A DNA stretch of 64,000 nucleotides. Origin: Powellomyces hirtus (Eukaryota; Chytridiomycota; Chytridiomycetes; Spizellomycetales; Powellomycetaceae). Shown in pieces: positions 50,801-61,910 of the stretch; the stretch's first letter is position 1; each line of letters starts with the position of its first letter. Made by a program: the position numbers and the translations under genes. The notes under the pieces are model-generated. The model saw nothing but the letters and a program-made list of their open reading frames with translations, was not told the origin of the DNA and made no database searches. The stretch is taken from the NCBI GenBank assembly GCA_025526995.1, contig JAHLKG010000021.1:310001-374000 (forward strand). The letters run 5' to 3'.

Positions 50801-51386
50801 CTCCGCTTCCAAAGAGAATGCTCAAGCCAGTCACAAAGGCAGCCGGAGAAGAAAAGATCCGACTAATAGTCAGCATGATGGCGTTGCGATCAACAACAAT
50901 TTGAGCGACTGCAAAGTCGGCAACGATCTTGTTCACTAAGCTTCTCAAAGCGTCGCCTTGTGCTCGTAGGGTTAAGTCGGCAGGAGCAGCAGTCGGTGTG
51001 AACGGATGTGAGTACTTTGAAACAAGGAACTGGAGATATTCAACGATGCTTGCTCGACGGGATTGAGTGCCAGGTGCAGGCTGTGCTTCAAGAGCACCAG
51101 GTTCTGCAGCAGGTGCAATAGTAGGAGAAGGGATAGCTCCACCGCCACTAGCAATGAGTGCGGCATCAATCTCTGCTGCAGCATCAGTAGGCGATATGGG
51201 TGAAATGGCTTCCCAGAGTCGCTTAGTGGCCATTCGGAGGGGCTCCAAGATGGGACCTCTTGGGTGGGGAGTTGGCACAATGGGAGGTCCACTGATGGGT
51301 GCAGCGGTCTGACTGGTAGCACCGGCGGAAGTGGCCAACAAGGGCTGGGTTTCTTCACTGAAAGAGACTGACGAAGATGACGCCAT
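47894..51386 (-). CDS. Element protein A, 1,138 aa, unknown family (copy 1)
   Basis: Two exons, 51386-49974 and 49897-47894, join across a 76-bp intron (GTGAGC...TTGTCAG, phase 0). The start ATGGCGTCATC is the first ATG in frame. Residues 1-115 are Ser/Ala/Pro-rich and disordered (repeated PTIAPAAEP, PAPGTQSR). Residues ~130-470 look globular and helical. After the intron come hydrophobic segments near 535 (LLTFVDLCPWLILTC), 560-585 (LVTPWVTVTFSALVSRMLI) and 660 (VLLLTWIATFVLI). A basic helix follows near 755 (ELQRSRRALRRALRHA) and another hydrophobic stretch near 820 (SYIIAIVAAVSGTAAAG). Membrane association is likely. I see no Walker, DDE, RT, HUH or tyrosine-recombinase motif. It does not resemble any family I know. 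TATA box about 310 bp upstream. Confidence 0.8.
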
Positions 51387-52156
51387 TATGGCAATGGATG
51401 CTGTGAAGAGGGGACACAATGAATAAAGAAGTTTTATGCTGTTCAGATGCTGCCGATGCTTGCCTTTTTCTGTAGTCTGAGGTAAAAGAGAGAACTAGAG
51501 AACAAGCTGCAAGTTTGACAGCTGGAGCCGAGTTTTGACAGCTACGCAAACCGAAGGTAGGATTCAAGGTAGGATTCAAGGGAGTAGGATAGCAGCAAGA
51601 GCGAGAGGTCGAATGCCAATTCCAATAGACAGTAGAGGTGAGTAGCAAGAAGAGGAAAGGATCTTCAAGGAAGACTTGTATCTTGCGGCTGAGCTGCCCT
51701 TTTATATGAGAGTTTTGACAGCTCCCTAATTCCCAAGCCGCGATGTGGCGCAGCGCAACAGAGAGGCAGGGACAGACAGCGCGTTTTGCAACATGAAGGT
51801 CAGCGATCCGGAGGGAATGAATTTTTATCACAAATGTAAACCAGCAGTCTTGTAGATTAGCTTCTTGCGAATCTTTTGAGCAAAAATCCAAGAAGGGGGT
51901 TGCCCATTTGATTGAATGGGAGCTGTCAGCGTCTTGCCTGCCCTCAAAGGGTGTCCAACAATACCTTGCAATGGGCTGTGGCTGGCGCGTTTGAGAGGCC
52001 ACAAGTACGTACATGTTGCTTTACATGTTGCTTGTCGCCTGTCCCTGCCCAACCCGGTCCTCTTCTCTTCCAAACAAGGTGGGTCTCAATGCCACTGCCA
52101 CAAGGCCTGCTCAAACTAACAACTGAATACAGGGTGATGCCTAGCTACAAACAGAA
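51387..52156. promoter_or_regulatory. Divergent control region of the element (copy 1)
   Basis: Separates protein A (minus) from the acidic protein (plus). A TATAAAAG box on the minus strand (51699-51706) faces protein A. Three direct TTTGACAGCT motifs (51514, 51534, 51714) and one inverted AGCTGTCA (51920) flank it. A 12-bp direct repeat GTAGGATTCAAG stands twice near 51557-51580. The identical layout occurs 7,478 bp to the right. Confidence 0.7.
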
Positions 52157-52576
52157 ATGCGCCAACCCGCCCAGCCTGACATAGACCTCACCAGGGAAGA
52201 GGTGGAACAGGAGGAGGAAGAAGAGGAGAGGGAGGAAGAGGAGGAAGAGGAGGAGGGGGAGGAGGGGGAGGAAAGCAGCGGGACCGACAGCACAAACACA
52301 CCAGCAGAGATGAGTGGTGATGAACTATACAAATACAACACTTGGGGGATTCGGAAAAACCGCCACGGCCATTTCATAGCTGCTGGCACTGGGCAGCACT
52401 GTTGCGAATGTGGAAACCACTTACAGTGTGGAAACCACTTACAATGTGGAAACCACTTACATGCTTCCCGGAGCTCCGAAGAGGACCAGGATGGGGAACA
52501 GGGGCCAGCGAATGAGGAGGACGAGGAACAGGAGGAGGAAGATGACAAAGCAAACAAAGAAAACACTCATCATTAA
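52157..52576 (+). CDS. Element acidic protein C, 139 aa (copy 1)
   Basis: A plus-strand frame opposite in direction to the other two element genes. The first half is a long Glu run (residues ~15-40). A middle segment NTWGIRKNRHGHFIAAGTGQ looks folded. Then three copies of an 18-bp repeat (52409-52462) code CGNHLQ three times. A second Glu/Asp-rich part ends KENTHH. AATAAA overlaps the stop region (TTAATAAAGC), a good polyadenylation signal and support for a real transcript. The Cys/His repeat could bind metal; this is inference. No family recognised. Confidence 0.6.
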   Translation: MRQPAQPDIDLTREEVEQEEEEEEREEEEEEEEGEEGEESSGTDSTNTPAEMSGDELYKYNTWGIRKNRHGHFIAAGTGQHCCECGNHLQCGNHLQCGNHLHASRSSEEDQDGEQGPANEEDEEQEEEDDKANKENTHH

Positions 52577-52967
52577 TAAAGCATCATGCAGTATGTTCAA
52601 AGCCTTCCAATCGGAAAGTACAAGATGGGCTGCTGTTGGCGTCACGGCTGGTGTATCCAGTGTTGCTGGGTCGACTGACCCGGACCCGGTGGACCCGGTG
52701 CATGAAGCCAGCGACGAGGAGGTGCGACCAGGAGGTGCGGGATGATGTGGCAACAGTTGGCGGTGGTGATGAGGATGATGAGAATGTCGATCTCTCTCTC
52801 TATAGTACTTGTACCCTAGCGTAGGAATCCGCGGCATTGGTTTCTTGGCATTGGTTTCTTGGTTTCTCTTTGATGCGTGCGTCTCCGCGGCAGCGAGCAT
52901 AGTTGCCGCAAGCATAGTTGCCGCTCTGAATGGAATGGAGGCGGCTGTTAAAGAATGTTGTATTGAA

Positions 52968-54432
52968 CTACTGAGCCACAATATGCTTGCTCTTTTTCTT
53001 GGGGCTGCCTGCTACATGTGTCGCTTTGCATGGTCTTCCAGGTTTTGTATTGGGCACACTTTGAGCAGCACCGGCAAAGTCAAAGATCCCAACTCCATAT
53101 CTGCGAGAGGCTTTGATCCGGTCAGGCCCTGAAACAGAGAATGTGAAAAGAAGATATTCAAAAGTTGATGAGGATATCAACTTACCAAGAAGGGCCCGCA
53201 AAGGAATTTCAGTGGGAAGGTCTTGTTCCAAAAAAGGATGACGAAAAACTGTGAAGACAAGGTCGCTGCCAAGCTTATAGACAAAGACTTCCACTTTTTT
53301 GTCTCCACGGTGAAGTGAGGATTGAGATTCTGGGTTCATGAACATGGTCCATTCACCAGGTAGCTCTGCGTTGGTACCATAGCTTCTGTCCTTAATCCTC
53401 TTGTTTCGTTCTTGCAGTTGAGCATAGAAAGCGGGTGCCAGAAACACAGACTTCTTCCAATAGACACGAATGCGGCCAATCATCTTGTTGTACTCACCGC
53501 TGTCGCTGCAGATGGAACCACAGAAGGAGCGAGGCATAGTCCTGGGAGCATTGGCATGCTTCTGGTATGCAGAGATCAGGCGCTCTGTCAAAACAGGATC
53601 CTGGTAGATCGTACGTGCATCCGCCCAAGGAGCAAACCCTGGAAGTAAAAATGCTATTTGGCCCTGGATGATGCCAGCGGAAGCATGGTACTACCTGCTG
53701 CATGGCAAACTTCGGTAGCTGTGTACTTCCCGCAACCTGGGAACGGCGGTGCTTCTTTTTCCTTTCTCCCTGCGCCTCTCAATTCGCGGATGATAGGTTT
53801 CTGAAACCTGTTGGCATTGCCCGCAAGTAGACCAGTCGTCCTGTACTGTTCAAAATCTGCTCTCCAGCCCTGGGGATCCTCACTAACAGCAATCCCGCAC
53901 TTGGCTGGAAAGGTGGTGGCAGCGGGCATGTTGATGTTGAGGGCGTAGACATTGTCGAGGGTGACACAGCAAAAATACCAGGGGCAGATTCTGCTGCAGC
54001 GCATAGCCAGAGCAATGTGGTAGCGCTTCCCCACCCCGTAGGCGTGGTTGCTGTTTATGTACTTGTCATAGTCTGTGTTGTAGATAGTCTACAAAACTAC
54101 GGAAGTCAACTCAGGCTTGTTTGGAGGTACTTCTGCAAGACTGTTACCTGGACGGTTGAATGGGTGGTGGGATACCAGTCAAAGGACATCTCCGTTCCAA
54201 AGCTGAAGCGGAGCATCCTAGGACGCCAATGCACAGTAAACGTTTGTCCAGGTCTGAGCGCCCGCTGATGCGCCTGAGTGAATTGCGCAACTTTTCCTTT
54301 ACAAGGAGGATCCTTATCAGGCGTCGCTGGCCAAGAGTATATCTTGGTGACAGCAGCATGCTCTTTTTGCAAATACGCAGAGAAGCTCTGCGCATAGTGA
54401 GCCATGTCTTGGAGTTCCAGATATTCAGGCAT
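52968..54432 (-). CDS. Element protein B, 430 aa, unknown family (copy 1)
   Basis: Four exons (54432-54148, 54088-53695, 53638-53186, 53128-52968) with three short GT-AG introns sum to 430 aa in both copies. The protein looks globular throughout and is rich in aromatic residues and Cys. Notable segments: LRPGQTFTVHWRPRMLRFSF near 75, CSRICPWYFCCVTLDNVYAL near 125, FCGSICSDSGEYNKMIGRIR near 270 and VFTVFRHPFLEQDLPTEIPL near 355. It ends in a basic KKKSKH tail. The N-terminus has no signal peptide. I looked for recombinase (R..H.xxR..Y), HUH and ATPase motifs and found none convincing. A TATA-like ATTATATAT lies ~170 bp upstream. Confidence 0.75.
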
Positions 54433-54798
54433 CTAATGGTCGGAAATGAGTCCGGTGGGGAGACAGGATGTCCTGCCCAGAAAGAGCAGGGGAAGCCGTG
54501 AGCAAAGGGGCTCACAGAGAATGCGCGAAGCGAATGGCTGTCCTGTTGGGAACGTGTCGGTGCTCCCCCTTAGGACTATCCCAGTCCGTCTCTTCGCATA
54601 GAATATATAATTCTGGTAATAGGCGCGAGCAGGAAGGAGGAAGAGGCGCGAGGCTCGGAATGAAAAGAGAGCTGCAAGAGCAAAGCGAAGCCCCCGTCTT
54701 GTGTTTGCGACGTGGGTCTTCGAAACCACCATCCTAAAATAAACACTTTTGCCTGGTAAACTACTGCATACCAGATGTAGTATGAATCATCCCCTTGA

Positions 54799-55198
54799 AA
54801 GCTCACCACAGCGATACGTCAACAAAATGCATCTCTGAGACCGGTCCAGAAAACATTGGGGGTGTGATCGTCAGCAGTACTGGGTAAACGTTGCAAAAAA
54901 AAAGAAAGTCAGTCTAGTGGCACGATCTCGCAGACAATGCACTCTACTCATAACAGATCCCTTGGTGTAGTGGCACGACCTCGCACTCCATTCATAAAAA
55001 GTCTCTTGGTCTAGTGGCACGATCTCGCAGACAATACACTCTACTCATAACGGGTCCCTTGGTCTAGTGGCACAATCTCGCAGACAATGCACTCTGCTCA
55101 TAACGGGTCCCTTGGTCTAGTGGCACGACCTCGCACTCCATTCATAAAAAGTCCCTTGGTCTAGTGGCACAATCTCGCAGACAATGCACTCTACTCAT
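54799..55198 (+). repeat. Element right-end junction and tRNA-Pro-half array B
   Basis: The right end of copy 1 (GAAAGCTCACCACAGCG...) passes into six tandem units of the same two kinds as in array A, each with the A-box TGGTCTAGTGG or a one-base variant. The last unit ends CATAAAAAGTCCCTGGC, where the left end of copy 2 begins. The order of the last five units is the same as in array A, so they were copied together with the element. Array A has extra units at its left side. Confidence 0.88.
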
Positions 55199-55371
55199 AA
55201 AAAGTCCCTGGCAAGCCATTACATAAGCGTGTATGTCAGCGCAATCGGTCATACATGAGGGGCTTAATTTGGGGGGGTGTACATTGCTGGAGCTCTGTGC
55301 AAAAGCTAGGACTACTTGCGATGACATTTTTTCCAATACTCTGATACTTGAAACCCGTCCGCACAACAGAG

Positions 55372-58300
55372 CTACTCCAGTTCCTCATCAGTTCTGACAT
55401 GTCCAAACCTCCAGACTTTCCCCATCTGTACGCCAACCGCATACGGCCCGGCCGTAATAACTGGACCTCTCAGAGCTGTGATGCAGCCGCGGATGATGTT
55501 GGTTTTGCTTCTCGTGTTGTGATTATGGTGCGTGACAAAGCTTTGCCACCAGGCCGCCCAAGGGTGCAAAGGAAAGTTCTCAGTGATCCAGGCAGGGTAC
55601 TGGGCAGTGAAAGGGAGAGTAGCATCATTCCAGTGAAACCGAATTTCGTTGCTGCTATCAGTGAAGGTCGAATCAAACCACTGTTGAAAGAGCCAGAGAG
55701 CGCTCAGTTCATTGATCGGCTTCACACGATAATGTGTTGCACGCGGTGACCATGTTGGAAGTTTAGGATCACCGCTACTTGCACCTGGGAGCTGAGGAAT
55801 CTCAGCAGGAAGGAGAGGTCGGTTCAAGATTCGCTCTCTCTGTGCTCTCCACACCGTGAGGAGTTGCTGTCCATATCCCTGAAGCAATGGCATTCTGATA
55901 GTGGATACGACAATTCCAAGATCTTCTCCATCTTCGGCAATCAATCCAAGCCCTGCTGGTCGAAAACTGAGACGTGGGTTACGTCTCAGAATTGTGCTTC
56001 CCACGTGGATCAGCACACGGACGATCCTGGGTTCTTCGCCGTTGTTGCCTGGGATGGTGCCATAAAATGAAATGGCTTTGGAATGCAGCGTCACTTCTTG
56101 GCCTTCGAGGTCAGAACTTGCTGCGGCCAGAACGGCCACTGGGTCACGTCCATGACGGAGGAGAACTCTTGATTGTTGTGCCCTTTGAAAGACTCCAGAG
56201 GCAGCACGGCCTCTTTGTAGAGCTTGAAGACGCTCCTGAATGGCTTGCTCAATGGCTTGTCCAGTGGCGCCAGGTGCAAGTCCCAGTGACCGATGAAAAA
56301 TTCCTTGAGGACCAGCAGCTGCGGTGCCCGAGACAGCAGCCACAATTGCAATGATGTAGGATGTTCCTCTTGAGCGGGTGGCCATCCAGTCAAACCACTG
56401 TTGACGTTCGGAGTAGGGAATGAACATGCCCAACTCTGGACGTCGTCGAGAATACAGGTCTTTAAGCTGCTCCTCCCTTTCTGGAGATTTGGGATCCCCT
56501 TCAGCAATGAAATTCGCATGGCGTAGAGCACGTCGTAATGCCCGTCGGGACCTTTGCAGCTCCCGTGCCTCCACTGACAAAGGTGGTGTTTTGGCAGCTC
56601 GGGCTGCAGCATGATTGGCCAAGTACTGGCCAAGCTCCGTCTTTGCAGCGTCCAGCAGTGCAGTGAATCCGGTGGACTGCAGTCTGGCATCTGTTCTTGT
56701 TTTGATGAAGTGACAAGTAGCCTGTCGTGTGGAAGGGACTGCAAGACTTGAATCTTGCAGGATGCGACTGGCTTCTTCGATCAGCACGAATGTTGCTATC
56801 CAGGTTAACAACAGCACTCGCCGTAGGAGAGGGTGTTGTTCTCCATATTTGTTCCTTCCAGGATGATAATGTGGTATGACCAGGGTATAGGAACCATCTG
56901 GTGGAGCGCTGACAGCAGGATCGTCCAACCAGCTATTGTCAAAGGATGCAACGTAAATGGATCCCACTAAGTTCAGAAATCGTTTTGTCGTGGGCTGTCC
57001 AGTAATGTTGCCGTAAAATTGAAATCCATTGATCAACATCCGTGAGACCAGGGCAGAAAATGTGACAGTCACCCAAGGCGTGACCAGACAGAGGTAGCTG
57101 CTCAAAAGATCCGCTGCTTCCAGCTCGCAGGTCAAGATCAGCCATGGACAGAGATCAACAAATGTCAAGAGCTCAAAGATGTGATGAATCTCTTGTGTGG
57201 ATCGTCCTTCCCACTGCAAGAGATTTGTCAACATGTTTCGACCCAGGGTCCCAGCACGTGAATCACCGTAAAAGAATCTGACATCTCCGGCTTTAGTGGT
57301 TGCCTCGAACGGAAGGTCTTTTCCCACAAGAAGAAAAAGTGTACTGCCTTGAACTTGCTCTGTTTTTGGAATAGCCTGACAAACAGAAAGCTAGTGTCAG
57401 TCTTTTCCAGCGTTTCTTCGTTTGCACATCAGTTTTTTTTTGGCTGCTCACCTGCAGACGCATACTCTTTTGAAGGACTGCATTCATTCGACTTCGAAAG
57501 TCCAAGTTTGCTATTGTCTCAGGGTTGTTCCGAATAAATGCGAATACATTATCAAAGTGCTGATCGACTTGCTGTGCTTGAGGAGTCTGAGGTAGGACAC
57601 GGTTCATGATATCCAGAGAAAGAAAATTTTGCATGTCTTCAGCAGACAAGGTCAAGAGTCGCAACATCACATTGCCGACCTGAGTGCCAAGAGCTTGAAA
57701 AGTATTTCGATCTTCATTACTTGGCTCGTATGAGGCAAGAAAGCCTCCCCGTTGAACGTTGATCAAATTGTCGTAACCCAGCAAGGAGATCAAAATCCTT
57801 TCCGTGTAGACATCTTGGACGGACTCCAGATCTTCTGTCGTCAAACGTGCATTGACGACTTCAGAAGCAGTCCAATTGGTCGTGGAGACAGTTTCTGCCA
57901 TGCCATCTACATCAATTTGTTGCAAACATACTTCCACCTTGCCAAAGAGTGTCTTCGCTTGGGTAAGATCTTTGGTTATGTGTGTCACTGGAGTGCTGGG
58001 AGCTTCACACGTTCCGACATATCGAAGATGAATGGTCCCTTTCCCTTGTCGGACGGCTTCACGAACCAGCTCCCGCATCTTGTCGGTGAAGAGTTTGTGA
58101 TGATATTTCTTTTCAAAAACTTCTATCATCAGCTGCACGTCCGTAATAGCCAATGAGCGAGTTCGAAAGTAGAATCCAGTGGTCTCCTCAGGAAAGGTGT
58201 AAATGGCAGCGCTTGTGTCGATCAGGCCAAAAAGGGGAGCGAGAGTTGCATTTGTAACAGCCCAGCTTTCGTGAGAGCCTCCGCTTCCAAAAAGAATGCT

Positions 58301-58864
58301 CAAGCCAGTCACAAAGGCAGCCGGAGAAGAAAAGATCCGACTAATAGTCAGCATGATGGCGTTGCGATCAACAACAATTTGAGCGACTGCAAAGTCGGCA
58401 ACGATCTTGTTCACTAAGCTTCTCAAAGCGTCGCCTTGTGCTCGTAGGGTTAAGTCGGCAGGAGCAGCAGTTGGTGTGAACGGGTGTGAGTACTTTGAAA
58501 CAAGGAACTGGAGATATTCAACGATGCTTGCTTGACGGGATTGAGTGCCAGGTGCAGGCTGTGCTTCAAGAGCACCAGGTTCTGCAGCAGGTGCAATAGT
58601 AGGAGAAGGGATAGCTCCACCGCCACTAGCAATGAGTGCGGCATCAATCTCTGCTGCAGCATCAGTAGGCGATATGGGTGAAATGGCTTCCCAGAGTCGC
58701 TTAGTGGCCATTCGGAGGGGCTCCAAGATGGGACCTCTTGGGTGGGGAGTTGGCACAATGGGAGGTCCACTGATGGGTGCAGCGGTCTGACTGGTAGCAC
58801 CGGCAGAAGTGGCCAACAAGGGCTGGGTTTCTTCACTGAAAGAGACTGACGAAGATGACGCCAT
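55372..58864 (-). CDS. Element protein A, 1,138 aa, unknown family (copy 2)
   Basis: Exons 58864-57452 and 57375-55372, same intron and length as copy 1. Compared with copy 1 I see about nine replacements, among them R to Q, T to I, E to K and C to S in the first exon and C to R, F to S, R to G, F to L and Q to P in the second. None touches a start, stop or splice site. Function unknown, with the same disordered N-terminus and several hydrophobic segments. The region just past the stop (55216-55371) contains a G7 run but no AATAAA on the coding strand. Confidence 0.8.
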
Positions 58865-59634
58865 TATGGCAATGGATGCTGTGAAGAGGGGACACAATGA
58901 ATAAAGAAGTTTTATGCTGTTCAGATGCTGCCGATGCTTGCCTTTTTCTGTAGTCTGAGGTAAAAGAGAGAACTAGAGAACAAGCTGCAAGTTTGACAGC
59001 TGGAGCCGAGTTTTGACAGCTACGCAAACCGAAGGTAGGATTCAAGGTAGGATTCAAGGGAGTAGGATAGCAGCAAGAGCGAGAGGTCGAATGCCAATTC
59101 CAATAGACAGTAGAGGTGAGTAGCAAGAAGAGGAAAGGATCTTCAAGGAAGACTTGTATCTTGCGGCTGAGCTGCCCTTTTATATGAGAGTTTTGACAGC
59201 TCCCTAATTCCCAAGCCGCGATGTGGCGCTGCGCAACAGAGAGGCAGGGACAGACAGCGCGTTTTGCAATATGAAGGTCAGCGATCCGGAGGGAATGAAT
59301 TTTTATCACAAATGTAAACCAGCAGTCTTGTAGATTAGCTTCTTGCGAATCTTTTGAGCAAAAATCCAAGAAGGGGGTTGCCCATTTGATTGAATGGGAG
59401 CTGTCAGCGTCTTGCCTGCCCTCAAAGGGTGTCCAACAATACCTTGCAATGGGCTGTGGCTGGCGCGTTTGAGAGGCCACAAGTACGTACATGTTGCTTT
59501 ACATGTTGCTTGTCGCCTGTCCCTGCCCAACCCGGTCCTCTTCTCTTCCAAACAAGGTGGGTCTCAATGCCACTGCCACGAGGCCTGCTCAAACTAACAA
59601 CTGAATACAGGGTGATGCCTAGCTACAAACAGAA
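58865..59634. promoter_or_regulatory. Divergent control region of the element (copy 2)
   Basis: Same as in copy 1: TATAAAAG on the minus strand at 59177-59184; TTTGACAGCT at 58992-59001, 59012-59021 and 59192-59201; inverted AGCTGTCA near 59398; GTAGGATTCAAG direct repeats at 59034-59059. The motif spacing and repetition look like protein-binding iterons for transcription or replication control; this is inference. Confidence 0.7.
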
Positions 59635-60054
59635 ATGCGCCAACCCGCCCAGCCTGACATAGACCTCACCAGGGAAGAGGTGGAACAGGAGGAGGAAGAA
59701 GAGGAGAGGGAGGAAGAGGAGGAAGAGGAGGAGGGGGAGGCGGGGGAGGAAAGCAGCGGGACCGACAGCACAAACACACCAGCAGAGATGAATGGTGATG
59801 AACTATACAACTACAACACTTGGGGGATTCGGAAAAACCGCCACGGCCATTTCATAGCTGCTGGCACTGGGCAGCACTGTTGCGAATGTGGAAACCACTT
59901 ACAGTGTGGAAACCACTTACAATGTGGAAACCACTTACATGCTTCCCGGAGCTCCGAAGAGGACCAGGATGGGGAACAGGGGCCAGCGAATGAGGAGGAC
60001 GAGGAACAGGAGGAGGAAGATGACAAAGCAAACAAAGAAAACACTCATCATTAA
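59635..60054 (+). CDS. Element acidic protein C, 139 aa (copy 2)
   Basis: Same length as copy 1, with E to A, S to N and K to N replacements. The three 18-bp repeats (59887-59940, coding CGNHLQ) are unchanged. AATAAA follows the stop codon directly. It lies between protein A (divergent) and protein B (convergent). Acidic proteins with short Cys/His motifs occur among transcription or histone-binding factors, but nothing more specific can be claimed. Confidence 0.6.
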   Translation: MRQPAQPDIDLTREEVEQEEEEEEREEEEEEEEGEAGEESSGTDSTNTPAEMNGDELYNYNTWGIRKNRHGHFIAAGTGQHCCECGNHLQCGNHLQCGNHLHASRSSEEDQDGEQGPANEEDEEQEEEDDKANKENTHH

Positions 60055-60445
60055 TAAAGCATCATGCAGTATGTTCAAAGCCTTCCAATCGGAAAGTACA
60101 AGATGGGCTGCTGTTGGCGTCACGGCTGGTGTATCCAGTGTTGCTGGGTCGACTGACCCGGACCCGGTGGACCCGGTGCATGAAGCCAGCGACGAGGAGG
60201 TGCAACCAGGAGGTGCGGGATGATGTGGCAACAGTTGGCGGTGGTGATGAGGATGATGAGAATGTCGATCTCTCTCTCTATAGTACTTGTATCCTAGCGT
60301 AGGAATCCGCGGCATTGGTTTCTTGGCATTGGTTTCTGGGTTTCTCTTTGATGCGTGCGTCTCCGTGGCAGCGAGCATAGTTGCCGCAAGCATAGTTGCC
60401 GCTCTGAATGGAATGGAGGCGGCTGTTAAAGAATGTTGTATTGAA

Positions 60446-61910
60446 CTACTGAGCCACAATATGCTTGCTCTTTTTCTTGGGGCTGCCTGCTACATGTGTC
60501 GCTTTGCATGGTCTTCCAGGTTTTGTATTGGGCACACTTTGAGCAGCACCGGCAAAGTCAAAGATCCCAACTCCATATCTGCGAGAGGCTTTGATCCGGT
60601 CAGGCCCTGAAACAGAGAATGTGAAAAGAAGATATTCAAAAGTTGATGAGGATATCAACTTACCAAGAAGGGCCCGCAAAGGAATTTCAGTGGGAAGGTC
60701 TTGTTCCAAAAAAGGATGACGAAAAACTGTGAAGACAAGGTCGCTGCCAAGCTTATAGACAAAGACTTCCACTTTTTTGTCTCCACAGTGAAGTGAGGAT
60801 TGAGATTCTGGGTTCATGAACATGGTCCATTCACCAGGTAGCTCTGCGTTGGTACCATAGCTTCTGTCCTTAATCCTCTTGTTTCGTTCTTGCAGTTGAG
60901 CATAGAAAGCGGGTGCCGGGAACACAGACTTCTTCCGATAGACACGAATGCGGCCAATCATCTTGTTGTACTCACCGCTGTCGCTGCAGATGGAACCACA
61001 GAAGGAGCGAAGCATAGTCCTGGGAGCATTGGCATGCTTCTGGTATGCAGAGATCAGGCGCTCTGTCAAAACAGGATCCTGGTAGATCGTACGTGCATCC
61101 GCCCAAGGAGCAAACCCTGGAAGTAAAAATGCTATTTGGCCCTGGATGATGCCAGCGGAAGCATGGTACTACCTGCTGCATGGCAAACTTCGGTAGCTGT
61201 GTACTTCCCACAACCTGGGAACGGCGGTGCTTCTTTTTCCTTTCTCCCTGCGCCTCTCAATTCGCGGATGATAGGTTTCTGAAACCTGTTGGCATTGCCC
61301 GCAAGTAGACCAGTCGTCCTGTACTGTTCAAAATCTGCTCTCCAGCCCTGGGGATCCTCACTAACAGCAATCCCGCACTTGGCTGGAAAGGTGGTGGCAG
61401 CGGGCATGTTGATGTTGAGGGCGTAGACATTGTCGAGGGTGACACAGCAAAAATACCAGGGGCAGATTCTGCTGCAGCGCATAGCCAGAGCAATGTGGTA
61501 GCGCTTCCCCACCCCGTAGGCGCGGTTGCTGTTTATGTACTTGTCATAGTCTGTGTTGTAGATAGTCTACAAAACTACGGAAGTCAACTCAGGCTTGTTT
61601 GGAGGTACTTCTGCAAGACTGTTACCTGGACGGTTGAATGGGTGGTGGGATACCAGTCAAAGGACATCTCCGTTCCAAAGCTGAAGCGGAGCATCCCAGG
61701 ACGCCAATGCACAGTAAACGTTTGTCCAGGTCTGAGCGTCTGCTGATGCGCCTGAGTGAATTGCGCAACTTTTCCTTTACAAGGAGGATCCTTATCAGGC
61801 GTCGCTGGCCAAGAGTATATCTTGGTGACAGCAGCATGCTCTTTTTGCAAATACGCAGAGAAGCTCTGCGCATAGTGAGCCATGTCTCGGAGTTCCAGAT
61901 ATTCAGGCAT
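60446..61910 (-). CDS. Element protein B, 430 aa, unknown family (copy 2)
   Basis: Exons 61910-61626, 61566-61173, 61116-60664 and 60606-60446 with introns of 59, 56 and 57 bp. All splice sites and frames are preserved relative to copy 1. At least ten replacements separate the copies (for example Q to R near the N-terminus, R to G in the HWRP segment, P to L, W to R, L to P and R to C later). A protein kept open in both copies with intact introns is probably made. Family unknown. Confidence 0.75.

Larger units (their letters stand above)
47721..55198. mobile_element. tRNA-Pro-associated tandem element, copy 1
   Basis: A 7,478-bp unit repeated head to tail; positions in this copy plus 7,478 give the second copy. 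Order from the left: unique left end, the 1,138-aa gene (minus), a ~770-bp divergent control region, the acidic-protein gene (plus), the 430-aa gene (minus), a ~365-bp right end, then tRNA-Pro-half array B. The two copies differ only by scattered substitutions and a few small indels. I find no terminal inverted repeats, LTRs, poly-A tail or target duplication other than the tRNA-derived units. No transposase, integrase, reverse transcriptase, polymerase or helicase motif is visible in its genes. Introns in two genes show expression from the nucleus. Classification is open: integrated DNA virus/plasmid or an unknown transposon. Confidence 0.85.

Noticed and set aside
47894..58864. Retrotransposon or Crypton/tyrosine-recombinase identity for the element
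   Set aside because: No reverse-transcriptase, DDE, Walker or R-H-R-Y pattern could be seen in proteins A, B or C, and no LTR, inverted termini or poly-A tail are present.
59935..60459. 174-codon minus-strand frame with a strongly hydrophobic C-terminal stretch, present in both element copies
   Set aside because: It is the antisense of the Glu/Asp-rich acidic protein; antisense of GAG/GAA/GAC codons yields Leu/Phe/Ser/Val runs. AATAAA and the 18-bp coding repeat favour the plus strand.
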